Shown: positions 16,003-26,448, counted from the first letter of the stretch. The stretch is DNA of 64,000 nucleotides from Microbacterium sorbitolivorans (GCF_003327285.1 NZ_KZ848477.1:59356-123355); one strand, 5' to 3'. The notes: generated by a model from the letters alone, not told the origin. Translations and numbers: made by a program.

Positions 16003-16659
16003 TTAGTTGGCGAAGCCAGCGGCCTCAGCGGCCTCGGCCGACGCGAAGTAGATGTCTGCCTTCACGTTGGCGTAGCCCGCGTCGCCGGGGGCGTAGAACT
16101 TCTTGGTCGAGTTCTTGCCCTTGACGTCGAAGCCCTCGGGGGCCGAGCCGTCTTCGAGCGGGGCGGCCGAGTCAGCGGCAGCTTCCTCGACGACCTCGAC
16201 CTCAGCCTCAGCCGAAACCTCAGCGTCAGCCGAAACCTCGGCCTCAACCTCAACCTCAGCGGCGGGCGCCTCGGTCTTGGTGGCCTTGACCTTGGGGGTC
16301 ACGGGCTCGAGAACGAGCTCGATGACACCCATGGGGGCGTTGTCACCCTTGCGGAAGCCAACCTTGATGATGCGGGTGTAGCCACCCTGGCGGTCGGCAA
16401 CGAGCGGCGCGATCTCGGTGAAGAGAACGTGCACGGCTTCCTTGTTACGCAGCACCGCGAGGGCGCGGCGACGCGAGGCGAGGTCGCCGCGCTTCGCGAA
16501 CGTGACAAGGCGCTCGGCGACGGGACGCAGGCGCTTGGCGCGAGCCTCGGTCGTCTTGATCGACTTGTTGATGAACAGCGCCGACGCGAGGTTCGCGAGG
16601 ATCAGGCGCTCGTGAGCGGCGCCGCCACCGAGGCGGGCACCCTTCGTGGGCTTAGGCAT
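16003..16659 (-). CDS. rplQ: Ribosomal protein L17 with acidic C-terminal extension
   Basis: Residues 1-120 form the L17 core ([65 protein letters not shown]), a large-subunit protein. The remaining 100 residues are an Ala/Glu/Val stretch with SAEAEVE-type repeats, ending in a small domain [31 protein letters not shown]. That end matches the 'sunset' domain known at the C-terminus of many actinobacterial L17 proteins; its role is not clear. It follows rpoA by 36 bases in the alpha operon. Confidence 0.97.
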   Translation of the reverse strand: MPKPTKGARLGGGAAHERLILANLASALFINKSIKTTEARAKRLRPVAERLVTFAKRGDLASRRRALAVLRNKEAVHVLFTEIAPLVADRQGGYTRIIKVGFRKGDNAPMGVIELVLEPVTPKVKATKTEAPAAEVEVEAEVSADAEVSAEAEVEVVEEAAADSAAPLEDGSAPEGFDVKGKNSTKKFYAPGDAGYANVKADIYFASAEAAEAAGFAN

Positions 16660-16695
16660 TTCTCAATACTCCTGTATCGAACAGTTAAGGATGGA

Positions 16696-17688
16696 TCAGA
16701 GCGTCTCGTCGTTCTCGTATCCGGCGTAGAAGTTCGTTCCCTCGAAACCGGGGACCGAATCCTTCAACGACAGACCGAGCGAGATGAGCTTGTCGCGCAC
16801 CTCGTCCACCGACTTCTGTCCGAAATTGCGGATGTTCATGAGCTGCGTCTCCGAGAGGGCGACGAGCTCGCTGACCGTGTTGATTCCCTCGCGCTTGAGG
16901 CAGTTGTACGAGCGAACCGAGAGGTCGAGGTCTTCGATGGGCATCGAAAGCTCGGTGGTGAGGACCTCGGCGACCGGCGCGGGGCCGATCTCGATACCCT
17001 CAGCCTCTTCGTTCAGCTCGCGAGCGAGGCCGAACAGCTCGACGAGCGTACGACCGGCCGATGCAACGGCGTCGCGAGGAAGCATCGACGGCTTCGTCTC
17101 GACATCGATGATCAGCTTGTCGAAGTCGGTACGCTCACCGGCACGAGTTGCCTCGACGCGGTAGGCGACCTTCACGACGGGCGAGTAGATCGAGTCAACC
17201 GGGATCTGACCGGCCTCGGCGTACTCGTTGCGGTTCTGGCCGGCCGAAACGTAGCCGCGACCGCGCTCGATCGTGATCTCAAGCTCGAACTTCGCGTCCT
17301 CGTTGAGCGTGGCGATGACGAGCTCGGGGTTGTGAACCTCGACACCCGCGGGGGCCGAGATGTCGGCAGCCGTAACCTCGCCGGCACCCGTCTTACGCAG
17401 GTAGGCGGTGATCGGCTCGTCGCGCTCGCTCGAGACAACAAGCTTCTTGACGTTCAGGATGATCTGGGTAACGTCCTCGAGGACACCGGGGATCGTGCTG
17501 AACTCGTGCAGGACGCCATCAATGCGGATGCTCGTGACGGCGGCACCGGGGATCGACGACAGCAGGCTGCGGCGCAGCGAGTTGCCGATCGTGTAGCCGA
17601 AGCCGGGCTCGAGCGGTTCGATAACGAAGCGGCTCCGCGACTCGGAGAGCTTCTCCTCGGTGAGGGTCGGACGCTGTGCGATGAGCAC
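16696..17688 (-). CDS. rpoA: RNA polymerase alpha subunit
   Basis: A 330-residue alpha subunit. The N-terminal assembly domain ([39 protein letters not shown]) and the C-terminal DNA- and activator-binding domain ([41 protein letters not shown]) are both complete. Between them is an acidic linker, [17 protein letters not shown]. It is transcribed with rplQ; a hairpin at 17790-17814 separates it from rpsK. Confidence 0.98.
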   Translation of the reverse strand: MLIAQRPTLTEEKLSESRSRFVIEPLEPGFGYTIGNSLRRSLLSSIPGAAVTSIRIDGVLHEFSTIPGVLEDVTQIILNVKKLVVSSERDEPITAYLRKTGAGEVTAADISAPAGVEVHNPELVIATLNEDAKFELEITIERGRGYVSAGQNRNEYAEAGQIPVDSIYSPVVKVAYRVEATRAGERTDFDKLIIDVETKPSMLPRDAVASAGRTLVELFGLARELNEEAEGIEIGPAPVAEVLTTELSMPIEDLDLSVRSYNCLKREGINTVSELVALSETQLMNIRNFGQKSVDEVRDKLISLGLSLKDSVPGFEGTNFYAGYENDETL

Positions 17689-17789
17689 TATGTGTTCCTT
17701 TCGATCAAGTGCCCGCTATATGACACTTGTGAATGAGGTCTGTGACTTGTGAGACCTGCGCGCATGCGCGCAGTTGGAACGACGAGTTG

Positions 17790-17814
17790 CCGGGGTGAGC
17801 GAGGCTCACCCCGG
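17790..17814 (-). terminator. Hairpin between rpsK and rpoA
   Basis: CCGGGGTGAGC pairs with GCTCACCCCGG around a 3-base loop, just after the rpsK stop. It may attenuate rather than end transcription, since rpoA follows 100 bases later on the same strand. Confidence 0.55.
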
Positions 17815-17825
17815 CAGAAGCGTAC

Positions 17826-18224
17826 TCAGACGCGGCGGCGCTTCGGGGGACGGCAGCCGTTGTGGGCCTGCGGCGTCACGTCCGAGATCGAACCGACCTC
17901 GAGGCCAGCGGCCTGCAGCGAACGGATCGCGGTCTCGCGTCCCGAGCCCGGGCCCTTGACGAAGACGTCGACCTTCTTGACGCCGTGGTCCTGCGCCTGG
18001 CGGGCGGCCGACTCGGCAGCCATACCAGCGGCGTAGGGGGTCGACTTGCGCGAGCCCTTGAAGCCCACGCCACCCGACGAAGCCCAGCTCAGGACGGCGC
18101 CCGACGGGTCGGTGATCGAAACGATCGTGTTGTTGAACGTCGACTTGATGTGGGCCTGGCCCAGCGCGACGTTCTTCTTCTCCTTGCGGCGCGGCTTGCG
18201 CGCGGCGCTCTTCGGTGTAGCCAT
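17826..18224 (-). CDS. rpsK: Ribosomal protein S11
   Basis: A 132-residue small-subunit protein with the S11 core: [57 protein letters not shown] and the C-terminal [20 protein letters not shown]. It lies 25 bases after rpsM in the alpha operon and is expected to be co-transcribed with it. Confidence 0.98.
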   Translation of the reverse strand: MATPKSAARKPRRKEKKNVALGQAHIKSTFNNTIVSITDPSGAVLSWASSGGVGFKGSRKSTPYAAGMAAESAARQAQDHGVKKVDVFVKGPGSGRETAIRSLQAAGLEVGSISDVTPQAHNGCRPPKRRRV

Positions 18225-18248
18225 GTTGTTCTCCTAAACCCTTACGCC

Positions 18249-18620
18249 TTAGCGTGCCTTCTTCTTACCAGCGACCGTGCGCTTCGGGCCCTTGCGGGTA
18301 CGAGCGTTGGTCTTGGTGCGCTGGCCGTGAACGGGAAGGCCGCGGCGGTGGCGGATACCCTGGTACGAGCCGATTTCGACCTTGCGACGAATGTCAGCAG
18401 CAACCTCGCGGCGGAGGTCACCCTCAACCTTGTAGGCGTCGATCGCGTCGCGAAGCGCCACGAGCTGGTCGTCGGTGAGGTCCTTCACACGGATGCTCTC
18501 GTCGATACCCGTGTTGGCGAGGATCTCGACCGAACGGGTACGGCCAACACCGTAGATGTACGTGAGTGCGATCACCACGCGCTTGTCGCGCGGGATGTCA
18601 ACGCCGGCAAGACGTGCCAT
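18249..18620 (-). CDS. rpsM: Ribosomal protein S13
   Basis: A 123-residue small-subunit protein: [30 protein letters not shown] and the basic C-terminal [22 protein letters not shown]. Start chosen at ATG 18620; the residues upstream in the same frame do not match S13. The 140 bases before it hold two small hairpins (near 18690 and 18745) next to rpmJ. Confidence 0.98.
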   Translation of the reverse strand: MARLAGVDIPRDKRVVIALTYIYGVGRTRSVEILANTGIDESIRVKDLTDDQLVALRDAIDAYKVEGDLRREVAADIRRKVEIGSYQGIRHRRGLPVHGQRTKTNARTRKGPKRTVAGKKKAR

Positions 18621-18765
18621 GCGATTCTCCTGTAGATAAGTAGAGGTATGGAGCAGGATCGGTGCCCGGGCCTCCACCCCGAGGTGTCCCCCGCGTGATG
18701 CGGGTTATTGATCCTGCCAAATTATTGAGTTGTCAGACCCTCTCGCGAGAAGAGGGAAAGAGCAA

Positions 18766-18882
18766 TTAGCCCTGGCGCTGCTTGTGACGCGGGTTCGACT
18801 TGCAGATAACCATGACCACGCCGTGACGACGGATCGTCTTGCACTGGTCGCAGATGGGCTTGACGGAGGGCTGAACCTTCAT
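18766..18882 (-). CDS. rpmJ: Ribosomal protein L36
   Basis: A 38-residue protein: [20 protein letters not shown] followed by [18 protein letters not shown]. The zinc-binding cysteines (CDQC and a third Cys in VICKS, with the His of PRH) are intact, so this is the C+ form. It sits between infA and rpsM, the usual position. Confidence 0.97.
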   Translation of the reverse strand: MKVQPSVKPICDQCKTIRRHGVVMVICKSNPRHKQRQG

Positions 18883-18947
18883 GATGTTCCTTATGCGCTG
18901 TCTTCGTGCTCGCGGGTGCGCGAGCCGTTACTTCTCGGCTGGGCCGA

Positions 18948-19166
18948 TCAGCGGTAGCGGTAAACGATGCGTCCGCGCGTGAGGTCGTAGGGGCTGAGCT
19001 CCACGACCACGCGGTCCTCCGGGATGATACGAATGTAGTTCTGTCGCATCTTTCCGGAGATCGTGGCGAGCACCTTGTGACCGTTCGTCAGCTCAACGCG
19101 GAACATCGCGTTGGGGAGAGATTCAGTCACCGTGCCTTCGATCTCGATGACACCGTCTTTAGCCAT
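18948..19166 (-). CDS. infA: Translation initiation factor IF-1
   Basis: A 72-residue OB-fold protein: [63 protein letters not shown]. It binds the A site of the 30S subunit at initiation. ATG 19166 is used by comparison with the family. It begins a new unit behind the terminator at 19271-19304 and precedes rpmJ by 65 bases. Confidence 0.98.
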   Translation of the reverse strand: MAKDGVIEIEGTVTESLPNAMFRVELTNGHKVLATISGKMRQNYIRIIPEDRVVVELSPYDLTRGRIVYRYR

Positions 19167-19270
19167 AAATTCGCTAACCTTCTGTGCAGACCAGCCGGTC
19201 TGCGGTAGTTGGATGGAAGGTGTTCCGTGCGCGCGAGCGCGGACACAACACACCAAAGAGCAATCATAAG

Positions 19271-19304
19271 CGACACGCCCAGATGTATCAACTTGGGCGT
19301 GTCG
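19271..19304 (-). terminator. Terminator of the secY-adk-map-dsbA unit
   Basis: CGACACGCCCA pairs with TGGGCGTGTCG across a 12-base loop, 12 bases after the stop of the DsbA-like gene and before the infA promoter region. Confidence 0.75.
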
Positions 19305-19315
19305 CGTATGTGATA

Positions 19316-20026
19316 TCAGTCGAGGTTCGCGACGAGGTCGTTCTCGGCGTTGAAGCCGGTCGAGGCGACGCTGACGAACTCGTCATTCACGAGAATCGTC
19401 GGGGTGGCACGGCCCGAGGCGCCCGGCATGATGGGCATGTTGGTCGTCTGCTGCGCGGCGAAGTCGGCGTACGTCTCGTCGGTGATGCAGCTGGAGGAGT
19501 TCGTCGCGCCGGCGCGCTCGGCGAGCTTCACGAGCTCGTCGTTCGTCAGACCCTCAGTGTTTTCGGAGGGCTGGTTGTCGAACAGCAGGTCCATGTAGGG
19601 GTAGAACGCGTCGGGGTCGTTCTCCGCAACGCAGTACGCGGCCGAGGCCGCGCGCGACGAGTACTTCGTGCCCTGCGAGTAGTTATCGAGCAGGTTCGTC
19701 GGGATGATCTCGAGCGTGATCGTGTCGTTCGAGATGAGCTCCGAGAGCGTGTCGTCGTACGCGGCGTGAGCCGAGTTGCAAACAGGGCACATGAAGTCGA
19801 TGTACTCGGTCACCGTCTGGTCACCGGATCCAACGCGGATCGCGCCGCTCTCCTGGTCGATCGTGACCGACGCGGTCGCGCCGTCTGCCGAGGTCGGTGC
19901 TGCCGCGGGCGCGGTGGCCTGGCGGTTCATCATGTAGACGAGCACCGCGACTGCGACGACTGCTACGACAACGACGATTGAGATGATCACCGCGAAGAGA
20001 CTGCGGTTCTTGGCTGCTGCTGCCAT
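19316..20026 (-). CDS. DsbA/thioredoxin-like membrane-anchored protein 1
   Basis: A 236-residue protein: short basic N-terminus, one membrane span ([23 protein letters not shown]), then an extracytoplasmic thioredoxin-fold domain with the redox motif CPVC in [19 protein letters not shown] cis-proline region is visible in [13 protein letters not shown]. Such proteins oxidise or isomerise disulfides in secreted proteins. It is a paralogue of the gene just upstream and lies last in the secY-adk-map unit. Confidence 0.9.
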   Translation of the reverse strand: MAAAAKNRSLFAVIISIVVVVAVVAVAVLVYMMNRQATAPAAAPTSADGATASVTIDQESGAIRVGSGDQTVTEYIDFMCPVCNSAHAAYDDTLSELISNDTITLEIIPTNLLDNYSQGTKYSSRAASAAYCVAENDPDAFYPYMDLLFDNQPSENTEGLTNDELVKLAERAGATNSSSCITDETYADFAAQQTTNMPIMPGASGRATPTILVNDEFVSVASTGFNAENDLVANLD

Positions 20027-20118
20027 GGAAGATTCTCCGGATCAAGAAGTGTGGAAGGGACTCCGCGATCCAGCTTGCCGTTCCCGCATGAACAAGCCGT
20101 ATGCGTGAGCTGAAAATA

Positions 20119-20787
20119 TCACAGGGTCGCGAGAACGCCGGGTCCCTCGGTGTAGTCGATCCGGTCGCCGTCGAGCAGGATCGCCGGGATCCCGCGGTTC
20201 CCCGTCGAGGGGTTGACCGGCACCGTGCCGTTCAGCTGCGCGATGAAATCGGCGTACTCCTGTGAGGTCACGCACGACTGGAACGACGAGGACGAGACCC
20301 CGACGTCGGCCGCATGCGCGAGCAGTTCCTCGTCCGAGAGCCCCTCGGATCCTTCGACCGGCTGGTCGGCGTAGAGGGCCGCCATGTACGGCACCACCGC
20401 GTCGGGATCCTCGTCGGCGACGCAGTACAGCGAACTCGCCGCACGCGTGGAATAGTTCGTCCCGGACGACTGCGAGTCGAGGAAGCCGACCGCCACGACC
20501 CGCAGGGTGATGGATCCGTCTTCGACCGCGGACGCGATGTCGGCTCCCCAGCTGCGCTCGAATTCGCCGCAGTAGGGGCACATGAAGTCGACGTACGTCT
20601 CGAGGACGTGCTCGCCGGATCCGACGACGATCGCGCCGGACTCCTGGTCGACGACCGCGATGTCGGGCGCCTCGACCTCGGTAACGGCGTCGCGGTTCAT
20701 CAGGTAGACGAGGACGGCGACCACCGTGATGGCGATGACGACGACGATCGAGAGGAGCATCGCCCAGAGGCTGCTGCGGTTCTTCAC
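20119..20787 (-). CDS. DsbA/thioredoxin-like membrane-anchored protein 2
   Basis: A 222-residue paralogue of the downstream gene, with the same plan: MKNRSSLWAMLLSIVVVIAI begins a membrane anchor, followed by a thioredoxin fold with CPYC in YVDFMCPYCGEFERSWGAD. The cis-proline loop is NRGIPAILLDG. It starts four bases after the map stop, so it is probably in the secY-adk-map transcript, an export-linked setting that fits folding of secreted proteins. Confidence 0.9.
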   Translation of the reverse strand: MKNRSSLWAMLLSIVVVIAITVVAVLVYLMNRDAVTEVEAPDIAVVDQESGAIVVGSGEHVLETYVDFMCPYCGEFERSWGADIASAVEDGSITLRVVAVGFLDSQSSGTNYSTRAASSLYCVADEDPDAVVPYMAALYADQPVEGSEGLSDEELLAHAADVGVSSSSFQSCVTSQEYADFIAQLNGTVPVNPSTGNRGIPAILLDGDRIDYTEGPGVLATL

Positions 20788-20791
20788 GGCG

Positions 20792-21643
20792 TCAGGCGAT
20801 CGGCACCGGGGTCACGCCGAAGGGCGCGAGGCCCGCCGCTCCCCCGTCTTCGGCCGTCAGGACCCAGATGCCGCCGGCGTGGACGGCGACCGAGTGTTCC
20901 CAGTGGGCGCCCTGCGAGCCGTCAACGGTCGTGATCGTCCAGTCGTCATCCTCGATGAAGACCTCTTCGCTACCGGCGGTCATCATCGGCTCGACGCAGA
21001 TGCACAGGCCCGGCTTGATCTCCGCGCCGCGCCCCGGGGTCGCGTAGTGGAACAGCGTGGGCGATTCGTGCATCTGGCGGCCGATGCCGTGACCGACGTA
21101 GTCGCGCAGGATCCCCGCAGGCTGGCCCGTCGAGGGAAGCGGATTCGCCTCGATGTAGTCCTGGATTATCGCGCCGACCTCGCCGAGGTGCTTCGACGAT
21201 GCGAGCGCCGCGATACCCGCCCACATGGATCCGCGGGTCACGTCCGAGAGCTCCTGTCGCTGCGCGACGAGCTCCGGATCCACGGGCTCGCCCGGCACGA
21301 TGAAGGTGCGGGCCGAGTCGCCGTTCCAGCCATCGGCGGTTTCGGCGCCCGCGTCGACCGACACGATGTCGCCCGCCTCGAGCACGCGCCCGCCGGGGAT
21401 CCCGTGGACGACCTGCTCGTTGACCGACACGCACACCGTGTGGTGGTAGCCGTCGACGAGCTGGAAGTTCGAGTGCGCCCCGCGCTCGGTGATCGCCTGC
21501 TCGGCGATCGCGTCGAGCTCGAGCGTCGTGATGCCGGGCCGGATGGCCTTCGCGACGGCGTCGAGCGCCGCAGACGTCACGAGACCGGGCTCGACCATCC
21601 CGCGCAGCTGCGCGGGCTTCTTGTACACCGAGCGGCGGAACAC
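20792..21643 (-). CDS. map: Methionine aminopeptidase, type I
   Basis: A 283-residue cytoplasmic metalloenzyme that removes the initiator methionine. Metal ligands are in VSVDAGAETADGWNGDSAR (D and D), HGIGRQMHE (H), the glutamate of CICVEPMM, and the final conserved glutamate. HHTVCVSVNEQVVHGIPG is the typical N-terminal block. It starts 12 bases after adk and belongs to the secY-adk-map unit. Confidence 0.97.
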   Translation of the reverse strand: MFRRSVYKKPAQLRGMVEPGLVTSAALDAVAKAIRPGITTLELDAIAEQAITERGAHSNFQLVDGYHHTVCVSVNEQVVHGIPGGRVLEAGDIVSVDAGAETADGWNGDSARTFIVPGEPVDPELVAQRQELSDVTRGSMWAGIAALASSKHLGEVGAIIQDYIEANPLPSTGQPAGILRDYVGHGIGRQMHESPTLFHYATPGRGAEIKPGLCICVEPMMTAGSEEVFIEDDDWTITTVDGSQGAHWEHSVAVHAGGIWVLTAEDGGAAGLAPFGVTPVPIA

Positions 21644-21655
21644 GGGCGGATCCGC

Positions 21656-22246
21656 TTAGGCGCGCTTGAGGCCGCGCGCGTCGAGCGCGGCGAAGATGCG
21701 AGCCGTGATGTCGTCGAGCGAGCCGACGCCGTCGATGCGGTCGAGGATCCCGCGGTCTTCGTACGTCTCGATGATCGGAGCCGTCTCCGACTCGTAGATG
21801 TCGAGGCGCTTCGCAACGGCCTCTTCGGTGTCGTCGCTGCGGCCCTCGACCTTGGCGCGCTCGGTGATGCGGGCGAGCGACTCCTCGCGCGGCACGTCGA
21901 GCAGGATCACCGCGTGAAGCGCGGCGGCCGACTCGGCGAGGAAACCATCGAGGTAGGCGACCTGGGCGGCGTTACGGGGGTATCCGTCGAGGAGGAAGCC
22001 GGCCGTCGTCGCGTCGTCCTGGGAGAGACGGTCGCGAACGATGTCACCGGTCACGTCATCGGGAACCAGGTTGCCCGCGTCGGTGATGGCCTTGACCTTA
22101 AGACCCAGCTCTGTTCCGCCCTTGATGTTGGCGCGGAAGATGTCGCCCGTCGAAACGACGGGAACACCGAAAGCCTCTGCCACGCGCACGCCCTGCGTAC
22201 CCTTGCCGGATCCCTGCGGTCCGACGATCAGAAGACGTGTCGTCAT
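21656..22246 (-). CDS. adk: Adenylate kinase
   Basis: A 196-residue enzyme interconverting ATP + AMP and 2 ADP. The P loop is GPQGSGKGTQ at residues 9-18, the AMP site includes STGDIFRANIKGGTELG and DGYPRNAAQVAYLDGFL, and the LID is short (no zinc finger), as in many actinobacteria. Its ATG overlaps the secY stop by four bases. Confidence 0.97.
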   Translation of the reverse strand: MTTRLLIVGPQGSGKGTQGVRVAEAFGVPVVSTGDIFRANIKGGTELGLKVKAITDAGNLVPDDVTGDIVRDRLSQDDATTAGFLLDGYPRNAAQVAYLDGFLAESAAALHAVILLDVPREESLARITERAKVEGRSDDTEEAVAKRLDIYESETAPIIETYEDRGILDRIDGVGSLDDITARIFAALDARGLKRA

Positions 22247-23565
22247 CGAAGAAGCCCTTCGTAGTGGCGCTGCTGAAGCTGCGCGTCGATCTGCTTGACG
22301 GTCTCGAGGCCCACACCAACCATGATGAGGATCGAGGTGCCGCCGAACGGGAAGTTCTGGTTTGCACTGACCGCGCTCAGCGCGATGAGCGGGATGAGGG
22401 CCACGAGGCCCAGGTAGAGCGCACCAGGGAGGGTGATGCGCGTAAGCACGAAGTCGAGGTACTCGGCCGTCGGACGTCCGGCGCGCACGCCGGGGATGAA
22501 GCCGCCGTACTTCTTCATGTTGTCGGCCACCTCAACGGGGTTGAAGGTGATGGCGACGTAGAAGTACGTGAAGCCGACGATCAGCAGGAAGTACACCGCC
22601 ATGTAGATGGGGTGGTCCCCCGTGACGAGGTACGTGTTGATCCACTGCACCCAGGCGGCCGGCGCGGTGCCGTCGCTCGGGGTGTTGAACTGCGCGATCA
22701 GGGTCGGCAGGTAGAGCAGCGACGAGGCGAAGATGACCGGGATAACACCGGCCATGTTGACCTTAATCGGGATGTACGTGTTCGTGCCGCCGTACGTGCG
22801 GCGACCGACCATGCGCTTGGCGTACTGCACCGGGATCCGTCGCTGCGACTGCTCGACGAAGACGATGAGGCCGATGATCACGATGCCGACGATGATGACG
22901 AGGGCGAAGACCTCGAAGCCCTTCGCGGCCCAGATGGATCCGAGCGCGCCCGGGAACGAGGCGGCGATCGACGTGAAGATGAGGAGCGACATGCCGTTAC
23001 CGATGCCGCGCTCGGTGACGAGCTCGGCGAACCACATGATGAGGCCGGTACCGGCGGTCAGCGTGATGACGATCATGCTCTGCGTCAGCCAGCTGTTGTT
23101 CAGCAGCAGGTTGTTGCAGGCCGCGACGTCGGTGACGCCGAAGAGCTGCCCCGTGCGGGCCACCGTGACGAGCGTCGTCGACTGCAGGAGCGCGAGGGCG
23201 ATCGTGAGGTAACGCGTGTACTGGGTGAGCTTCGCCTGGCCGGCCTGGCCCTCCTTCTGGAGCGCCTCGAAGTGCGGGATGACCACGCGCAGCAGCTGGA
23301 CGATAATCGACGCCGTGATGTAGGGCATCACGCCGAGGGCGAAGATCGAGAGCTGCAGCAGAGCGCCGCCCGAGAACAGGTTGACGATCGACATGAGACC
23401 ACCGGCACCCGCGGTCGCATCGAGACATTCTCGGATGCTGGGGTAGCTGACGAACGGCGCCGGAATGTGCGCGCCGAAGCGGTAGATGGCGATGATGCCG
23501 AGCGTGAAGCCGATCTTGCGACGCAGGTCAGGCGTGCGGAAGATCCGGGCGATGGCGCTGAACAA
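22243..23565 (-). CDS. secY: Protein translocase subunit SecY
   Basis: A 440-residue ten-span channel protein of the Sec translocase. Visible family blocks are DLRRKIGFTLGIIAIYRFGAHIPAP, ALGVMPYITASIIVQLL (plug and lateral gate helices) and the cytoplasmic loop RRIPVQYAKRMVGRR. The start is TTG 23565, preceded by GGGAGGA seven bases upstream; no ATG in frame fits the family. The terminator at 23630-23656 separates it from rplO, so it should have its own promoter. Confidence 0.96.
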   Translation of the reverse strand: MFSAIARIFRTPDLRRKIGFTLGIIAIYRFGAHIPAPFVSYPSIRECLDATAGAGGLMSIVNLFSGGALLQLSIFALGVMPYITASIIVQLLRVVIPHFEALQKEGQAGQAKLTQYTRYLTIALALLQSTTLVTVARTGQLFGVTDVAACNNLLLNNSWLTQSMIVITLTAGTGLIMWFAELVTERGIGNGMSLLIFTSIAASFPGALGSIWAAKGFEVFALVIIVGIVIIGLIVFVEQSQRRIPVQYAKRMVGRRTYGGTNTYIPIKVNMAGVIPVIFASSLLYLPTLIAQFNTPSDGTAPAAWVQWINTYLVTGDHPIYMAVYFLLIVGFTYFYVAITFNPVEVADNMKKYGGFIPGVRAGRPTAEYLDFVLTRITLPGALYLGLVALIPLIALSAVSANQNFPFGGTSILIMVGVGLETVKQIDAQLQQRHYEGLLR

Positions 23566-23629
23566 GAAGGTTCCTCCCAGAAACTTTCGGCGTGTACACA
23601 AACACACCGCTCTCCAGACTAACGGAAAA

Positions 23630-23656
23630 GGCCCGGGAGCATGACGCTCCCGGGCC
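23630..23656 (-). terminator. Strong intrinsic terminator between rplO and secY
   Basis: GGCCCGGGAGC pairs with GCTCCCGGGCC around a 5-base loop, followed by TTTT on the minus strand. It ends the ribosomal-protein transcript before secY. Confidence 0.85.
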
Positions 23657-23685
23657 TATCCGAGTGATTCGCTGAGCGCGAATCC

Positions 23686-24144
23686 TTACTTGACGGAACC
23701 GCCAGCGGCCTCGATCTTGGCCTGGGCCGAAGCCGAAACCTTGTCGACCGAAACGTTGAAGGCAACGGTGATGTCGCCATCGCCGAGGACCTTCACGAGC
23801 TGGTTCTTGCGCACGAGACCGTTCGCCACGAGGATGTCGGCGTTGATGTCGCCACCCTCCGGGAAGACCTCAGCGAGCTTGGCCAGGTTCACAACCTGGT
23901 ACTCGGTGCGGAAGGGGTTCTTGAAGCCACGGAGCTTCGGTGCGCGCATGTGCAGCGGCATCTGGCCACCCTCGAAGCCCACGCGCACGGTGTTACGAGC
24001 GCGCGTACCCTTCGTTCCACGGCCAGCGGTCTTACCCTTCGAACCCTCACCGCGACCCTTACGGGTCTTCGCGGTGTTGGCGCCGGGGACCGGGCGGAGG
24101 TGGTGAGCCTTCAGCACTGCGGGACGCTCAGTGTTCTCAGCCAT
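23686..24144 (-). CDS. rplO: Ribosomal protein L15
   Basis: A 152-residue large-subunit protein: [38 protein letters not shown] and [22 protein letters not shown]. It overlaps the rpmD stop by one base. It ends the spc-type transcript; the terminator follows. Confidence 0.98.
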   Translation of the reverse strand: MAENTERPAVLKAHHLRPVPGANTAKTRKGRGEGSKGKTAGRGTKGTRARNTVRVGFEGGQMPLHMRAPKLRGFKNPFRTEYQVVNLAKLAEVFPEGGDINADILVANGLVRKNQLVKVLGDGDITVAFNVSVDKVSASAQAKIEAAGGSVK

Positions 24145-24329
24145 CAGTCGATCTCCTCAACCTTCACGAGGTGAGCAACGGCACGAACGTAGCCGCGGGT
24201 CTGAGCGTCGTCGGGGCGGACAACCGCGTCACCGATGCGCTTGAGACCGAGGCTGCGCAGCGTGTCACGCTGGTTCTGCTTCTCGCTCACCTTGGACTTG
24301 ATCTGCGTAACCTTCAGACGAGCAGCCAT
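24144..24329 (-). CDS. rpmD: Ribosomal protein L30
   Basis: A 61-residue protein: [34 protein letters not shown]. Its ATG overlaps the rpsE stop (24329) and its stop overlaps the rplO start, so the three are translationally coupled. Confidence 0.97.
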   Translation of the reverse strand: MAARLKVTQIKSKVSEKQNQRDTLRSLGLKRIGDAVVRPDDAQTRGYVRAVAHLVKVEEID

Positions 24330-25024
24330 TAGGCACCTGCCTTCGCGGTAGCGGCGGCCTTCTCAGCCTCCGCGCGGACGAGACGCGCCGGCGCAACCTG
24401 GTCGAAGTCGAGGCCACGACGCGCCGCAACGGCACGGGGCTCCTCGAGCTCCTTCAGGGCTGCCACCGTAGCGTGCACGATGTTCAGCGTGTTCGACGAA
24501 CCGAGCGACTTCGACAGCACGTCGTGGATACCGGCGCACTCGAGCACGGCGCGGACGGGACCACCGGCGATAACACCGGTACCCTCCGAAGCCGGGCGGA
24601 GCATGACGACACCAGCGGCAGCCTCACCCTGGACGGGGTGCGGGATGCTCTTGCCGACGCGGGGAACGCGGAAGAAGTTGCGCTTGGCCTCTTCAACACC
24701 CTTCGAGATAGCGAGGGGCACTTCGCGGGCCTTGCCGTAACCGACGCCCACGAGGCCGTCACCGTCGCCGACGACGACGAGAGCGGTGAAGCTGAAGCGA
24801 CGACCACCCTTGACGACCTTCGACACGCGGTTGATGGTCACAACGCGCTCGAGGTACTGGCTCTCCTGGGCGCGACCGTTGTTACGGTCGTTTCCACGGC
24901 GCTCACCACGGCCGCCACGGCCACCGCGGTCGTTGCCGCCACGGCGATCCTGACGCTCGTTGTTCTGTGCCTCAGCGGGAGCCTGAGCTTCCGTGGCCAC
25001 TTCGGTTTCCTTGATGTCACTCAC
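24329..25024 (-). CDS. rpsE: Ribosomal protein S5
   Basis: A 231-residue small-subunit protein. The first 55 residues are an extension rich in Glu, Arg, Gly and Asn ([20 protein letters not shown]), common in actinobacterial S5. Then come the S5 core ([43 protein letters not shown]) and [20 protein letters not shown]. Overlaps rplR by four bases. Confidence 0.98.
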   Translation of the reverse strand: MSDIKETEVATEAQAPAEAQNNERQDRRGGNDRGGRGGRGERRGNDRNNGRAQESQYLERVVTINRVSKVVKGGRRFSFTALVVVGDGDGLVGVGYGKAREVPLAISKGVEEAKRNFFRVPRVGKSIPHPVQGEAAAGVVMLRPASEGTGVIAGGPVRAVLECAGIHDVLSKSLGSSNTLNIVHATVAALKELEEPRAVAARRGLDFDQVAPARLVRAEAEKAAATAKAGA

Positions 25025-25380
25025 AGGCTCAGCCCTCCTTCGCGGGCACCATCGGCGATGGCCGCAATGCGACCGGCGTAGCGGTTACCACCGCGGTCGA
25101 ACACGACAGCCTCAACACCGGCAGCCTTCGCGCGCTCGGCGACAAGCTCGCCAACCTTGCGGGCCTTCGCGGTCTTGTCGGCGTCAGAGGCGCGCAGTTC
25201 GGTCTCGAGGGTCGACGCCGAGGCCACAGTGTGACCCTTGGCGTCGTCGATAACCTGCACGAAGACGTGGCGCGACGAACGCGACACGACGAGACGCGGG
25301 CGCTCGGCGGATCCCACGACCTTCTTGCGAAGGCGAGCGTGGCGGCGCGAACGCGCAGCAGACTTCGACTTCACAGCCAT
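25021..25380 (-). CDS. rplR: Ribosomal protein L18
   Basis: A 119-residue 5S-rRNA-binding protein: [65 protein letters not shown]. It starts two bases after rplF stops and overlaps rpsE by four. Confidence 0.98.
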   Translation of the reverse strand: MAVKSKSAARSRRHARLRKKVVGSAERPRLVVSRSSRHVFVQVIDDAKGHTVASASTLETELRASDADKTAKARKVGELVAERAKAAGVEAVVFDRGGNRYAGRIAAIADGAREGGLSL

Positions 25381-25382
25381 GA

Positions 25383-25919
25383 TTACTTACCAGCCTTTCC
25401 GGCCTTGCGACGGACCTGCTCGCCGGCGTAACGCACACCCTTGCCCTTGTACGGCTCGGGCTTGCGGATCTTACGAATGTTCGCGGCGCACTCGCCCACG
25501 GCCTGCTTCGAGATGCCGGAGACGGTGATCTTGGTGTTGCCCTCGACGGAGAAGGTGATTCCCGCCGGCGGCTCGACGTTGACCGGGTGCGAGAAGCCAA
25601 GGGCGAGCTCGAGGCCCTGGCCCTTCTGCTGCACGCGGTAACCGGTGCCGACGATCTCAAGGCCCTTGGAGTAGCCCTGGCTCACGCCGATGATGTCGTT
25701 GTTGATGAGGGTGCGGGTCAGGCCGTGCAGGGCACGCGACGCGCGCTCGTCGTCCGGACGAGTAACGACAACCTGGTTGTCCTCGACCTTGACGTCGATG
25801 GGCTGGGCCACGGTGAGCGAGAGCTCGCCCTTGGCGCCCTTGACAGTCACAACACGGTCGTTGACCGAAACGGTCACGCCCGCGGGGATGTCGATGGGAA
25901 GCTTTCCAATACGCGACAT
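25383..25919 (-). CDS. rplF: Ribosomal protein L6
   Basis: A 178-residue large-subunit protein with two similar domains: [20 protein letters not shown] at the start and the signature [25 protein letters not shown] at the end. It follows rpsH by seven bases. Confidence 0.98.
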   Translation of the reverse strand: MSRIGKLPIDIPAGVTVSVNDRVVTVKGAKGELSLTVAQPIDVKVEDNQVVVTRPDDERASRALHGLTRTLINNDIIGVSQGYSKGLEIVGTGYRVQQKGQGLELALGFSHPVNVEPPAGITFSVEGNTKITVSGISKQAVGECAANIRKIRKPEPYKGKGVRYAGEQVRRKAGKAGK

Positions 25920-25926
25920 TATTCGA

Positions 25927-26325
25927 TCACCACACGTAGGCGATAACTTCTCCGCCCACGCCCTTCTGCTCGGCCTGACGGTCAGTCAGAAGACCGTTGG
26001 AGGTGGACAGGATGGCAACGCCGAGGCCACCGAGGACCTTGGGGAGCTCCGTCGACTTCGCGTAGACGCGAAGGCCGGGCTTCGACACGCGCTTGAGGCC
26101 CGCGATCGCACGCTCACGGCCCTGGCCGTACTTCAGCGTGATCGTGAGGGTCTTACCGACACGAGCGTCGGCCTCCTCGAAGCCCGCGATGTAACCCTCC
26201 TGCTGGAGCATTGCCGCGATGTTCTTCTTGAGCTTGCTCGACGGCAGCGACACCTGGTCGTGGTGCGCCGAGTTCGCGTTGCGCAGACGGGTCAGCAGAT
26301 CTGCGACCGGGTCTGTCATGGTCAT
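25927..26325 (-). CDS. rpsH: Ribosomal protein S8
   Basis: A 132-residue 16S-rRNA-binding protein: [37 protein letters not shown] and the C-terminal [35 protein letters not shown]. It begins a new segment about 150 bases after rplE. No S14 gene precedes it, unlike in many bacteria. Confidence 0.98.
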   Translation of the reverse strand: MTMTDPVADLLTRLRNANSAHHDQVSLPSSKLKKNIAAMLQQEGYIAGFEEADARVGKTLTITLKYGQGRERAIAGLKRVSKPGLRVYAKSTELPKVLGGLGVAILSTSNGLLTDRQAEQKGVGGEVIAYVW

Positions 26326-26421
26326 ATGAGTGTTCCTTTGTTCATGAGGTATCGGTAGCCGTTACACGACTAGCCGACCTTCCACGACGTGGATAGACAA
26401 TATTCAATTGTCCGCGAAGAC

Positions 26422-26448
26422 GCCGGGCCCGGTCAAACCGAGCCCGGC
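26422..26448 (-). terminator. Hairpin between rplE and rpsH
   Basis: GCCGGGCTCGG pairs with CCGGGCCCGGC around a 5-base loop, in the 151-base gap after the rplE stop, followed by a weak T stretch. It suggests the ribosomal cluster is split into two transcripts here. Confidence 0.65.
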
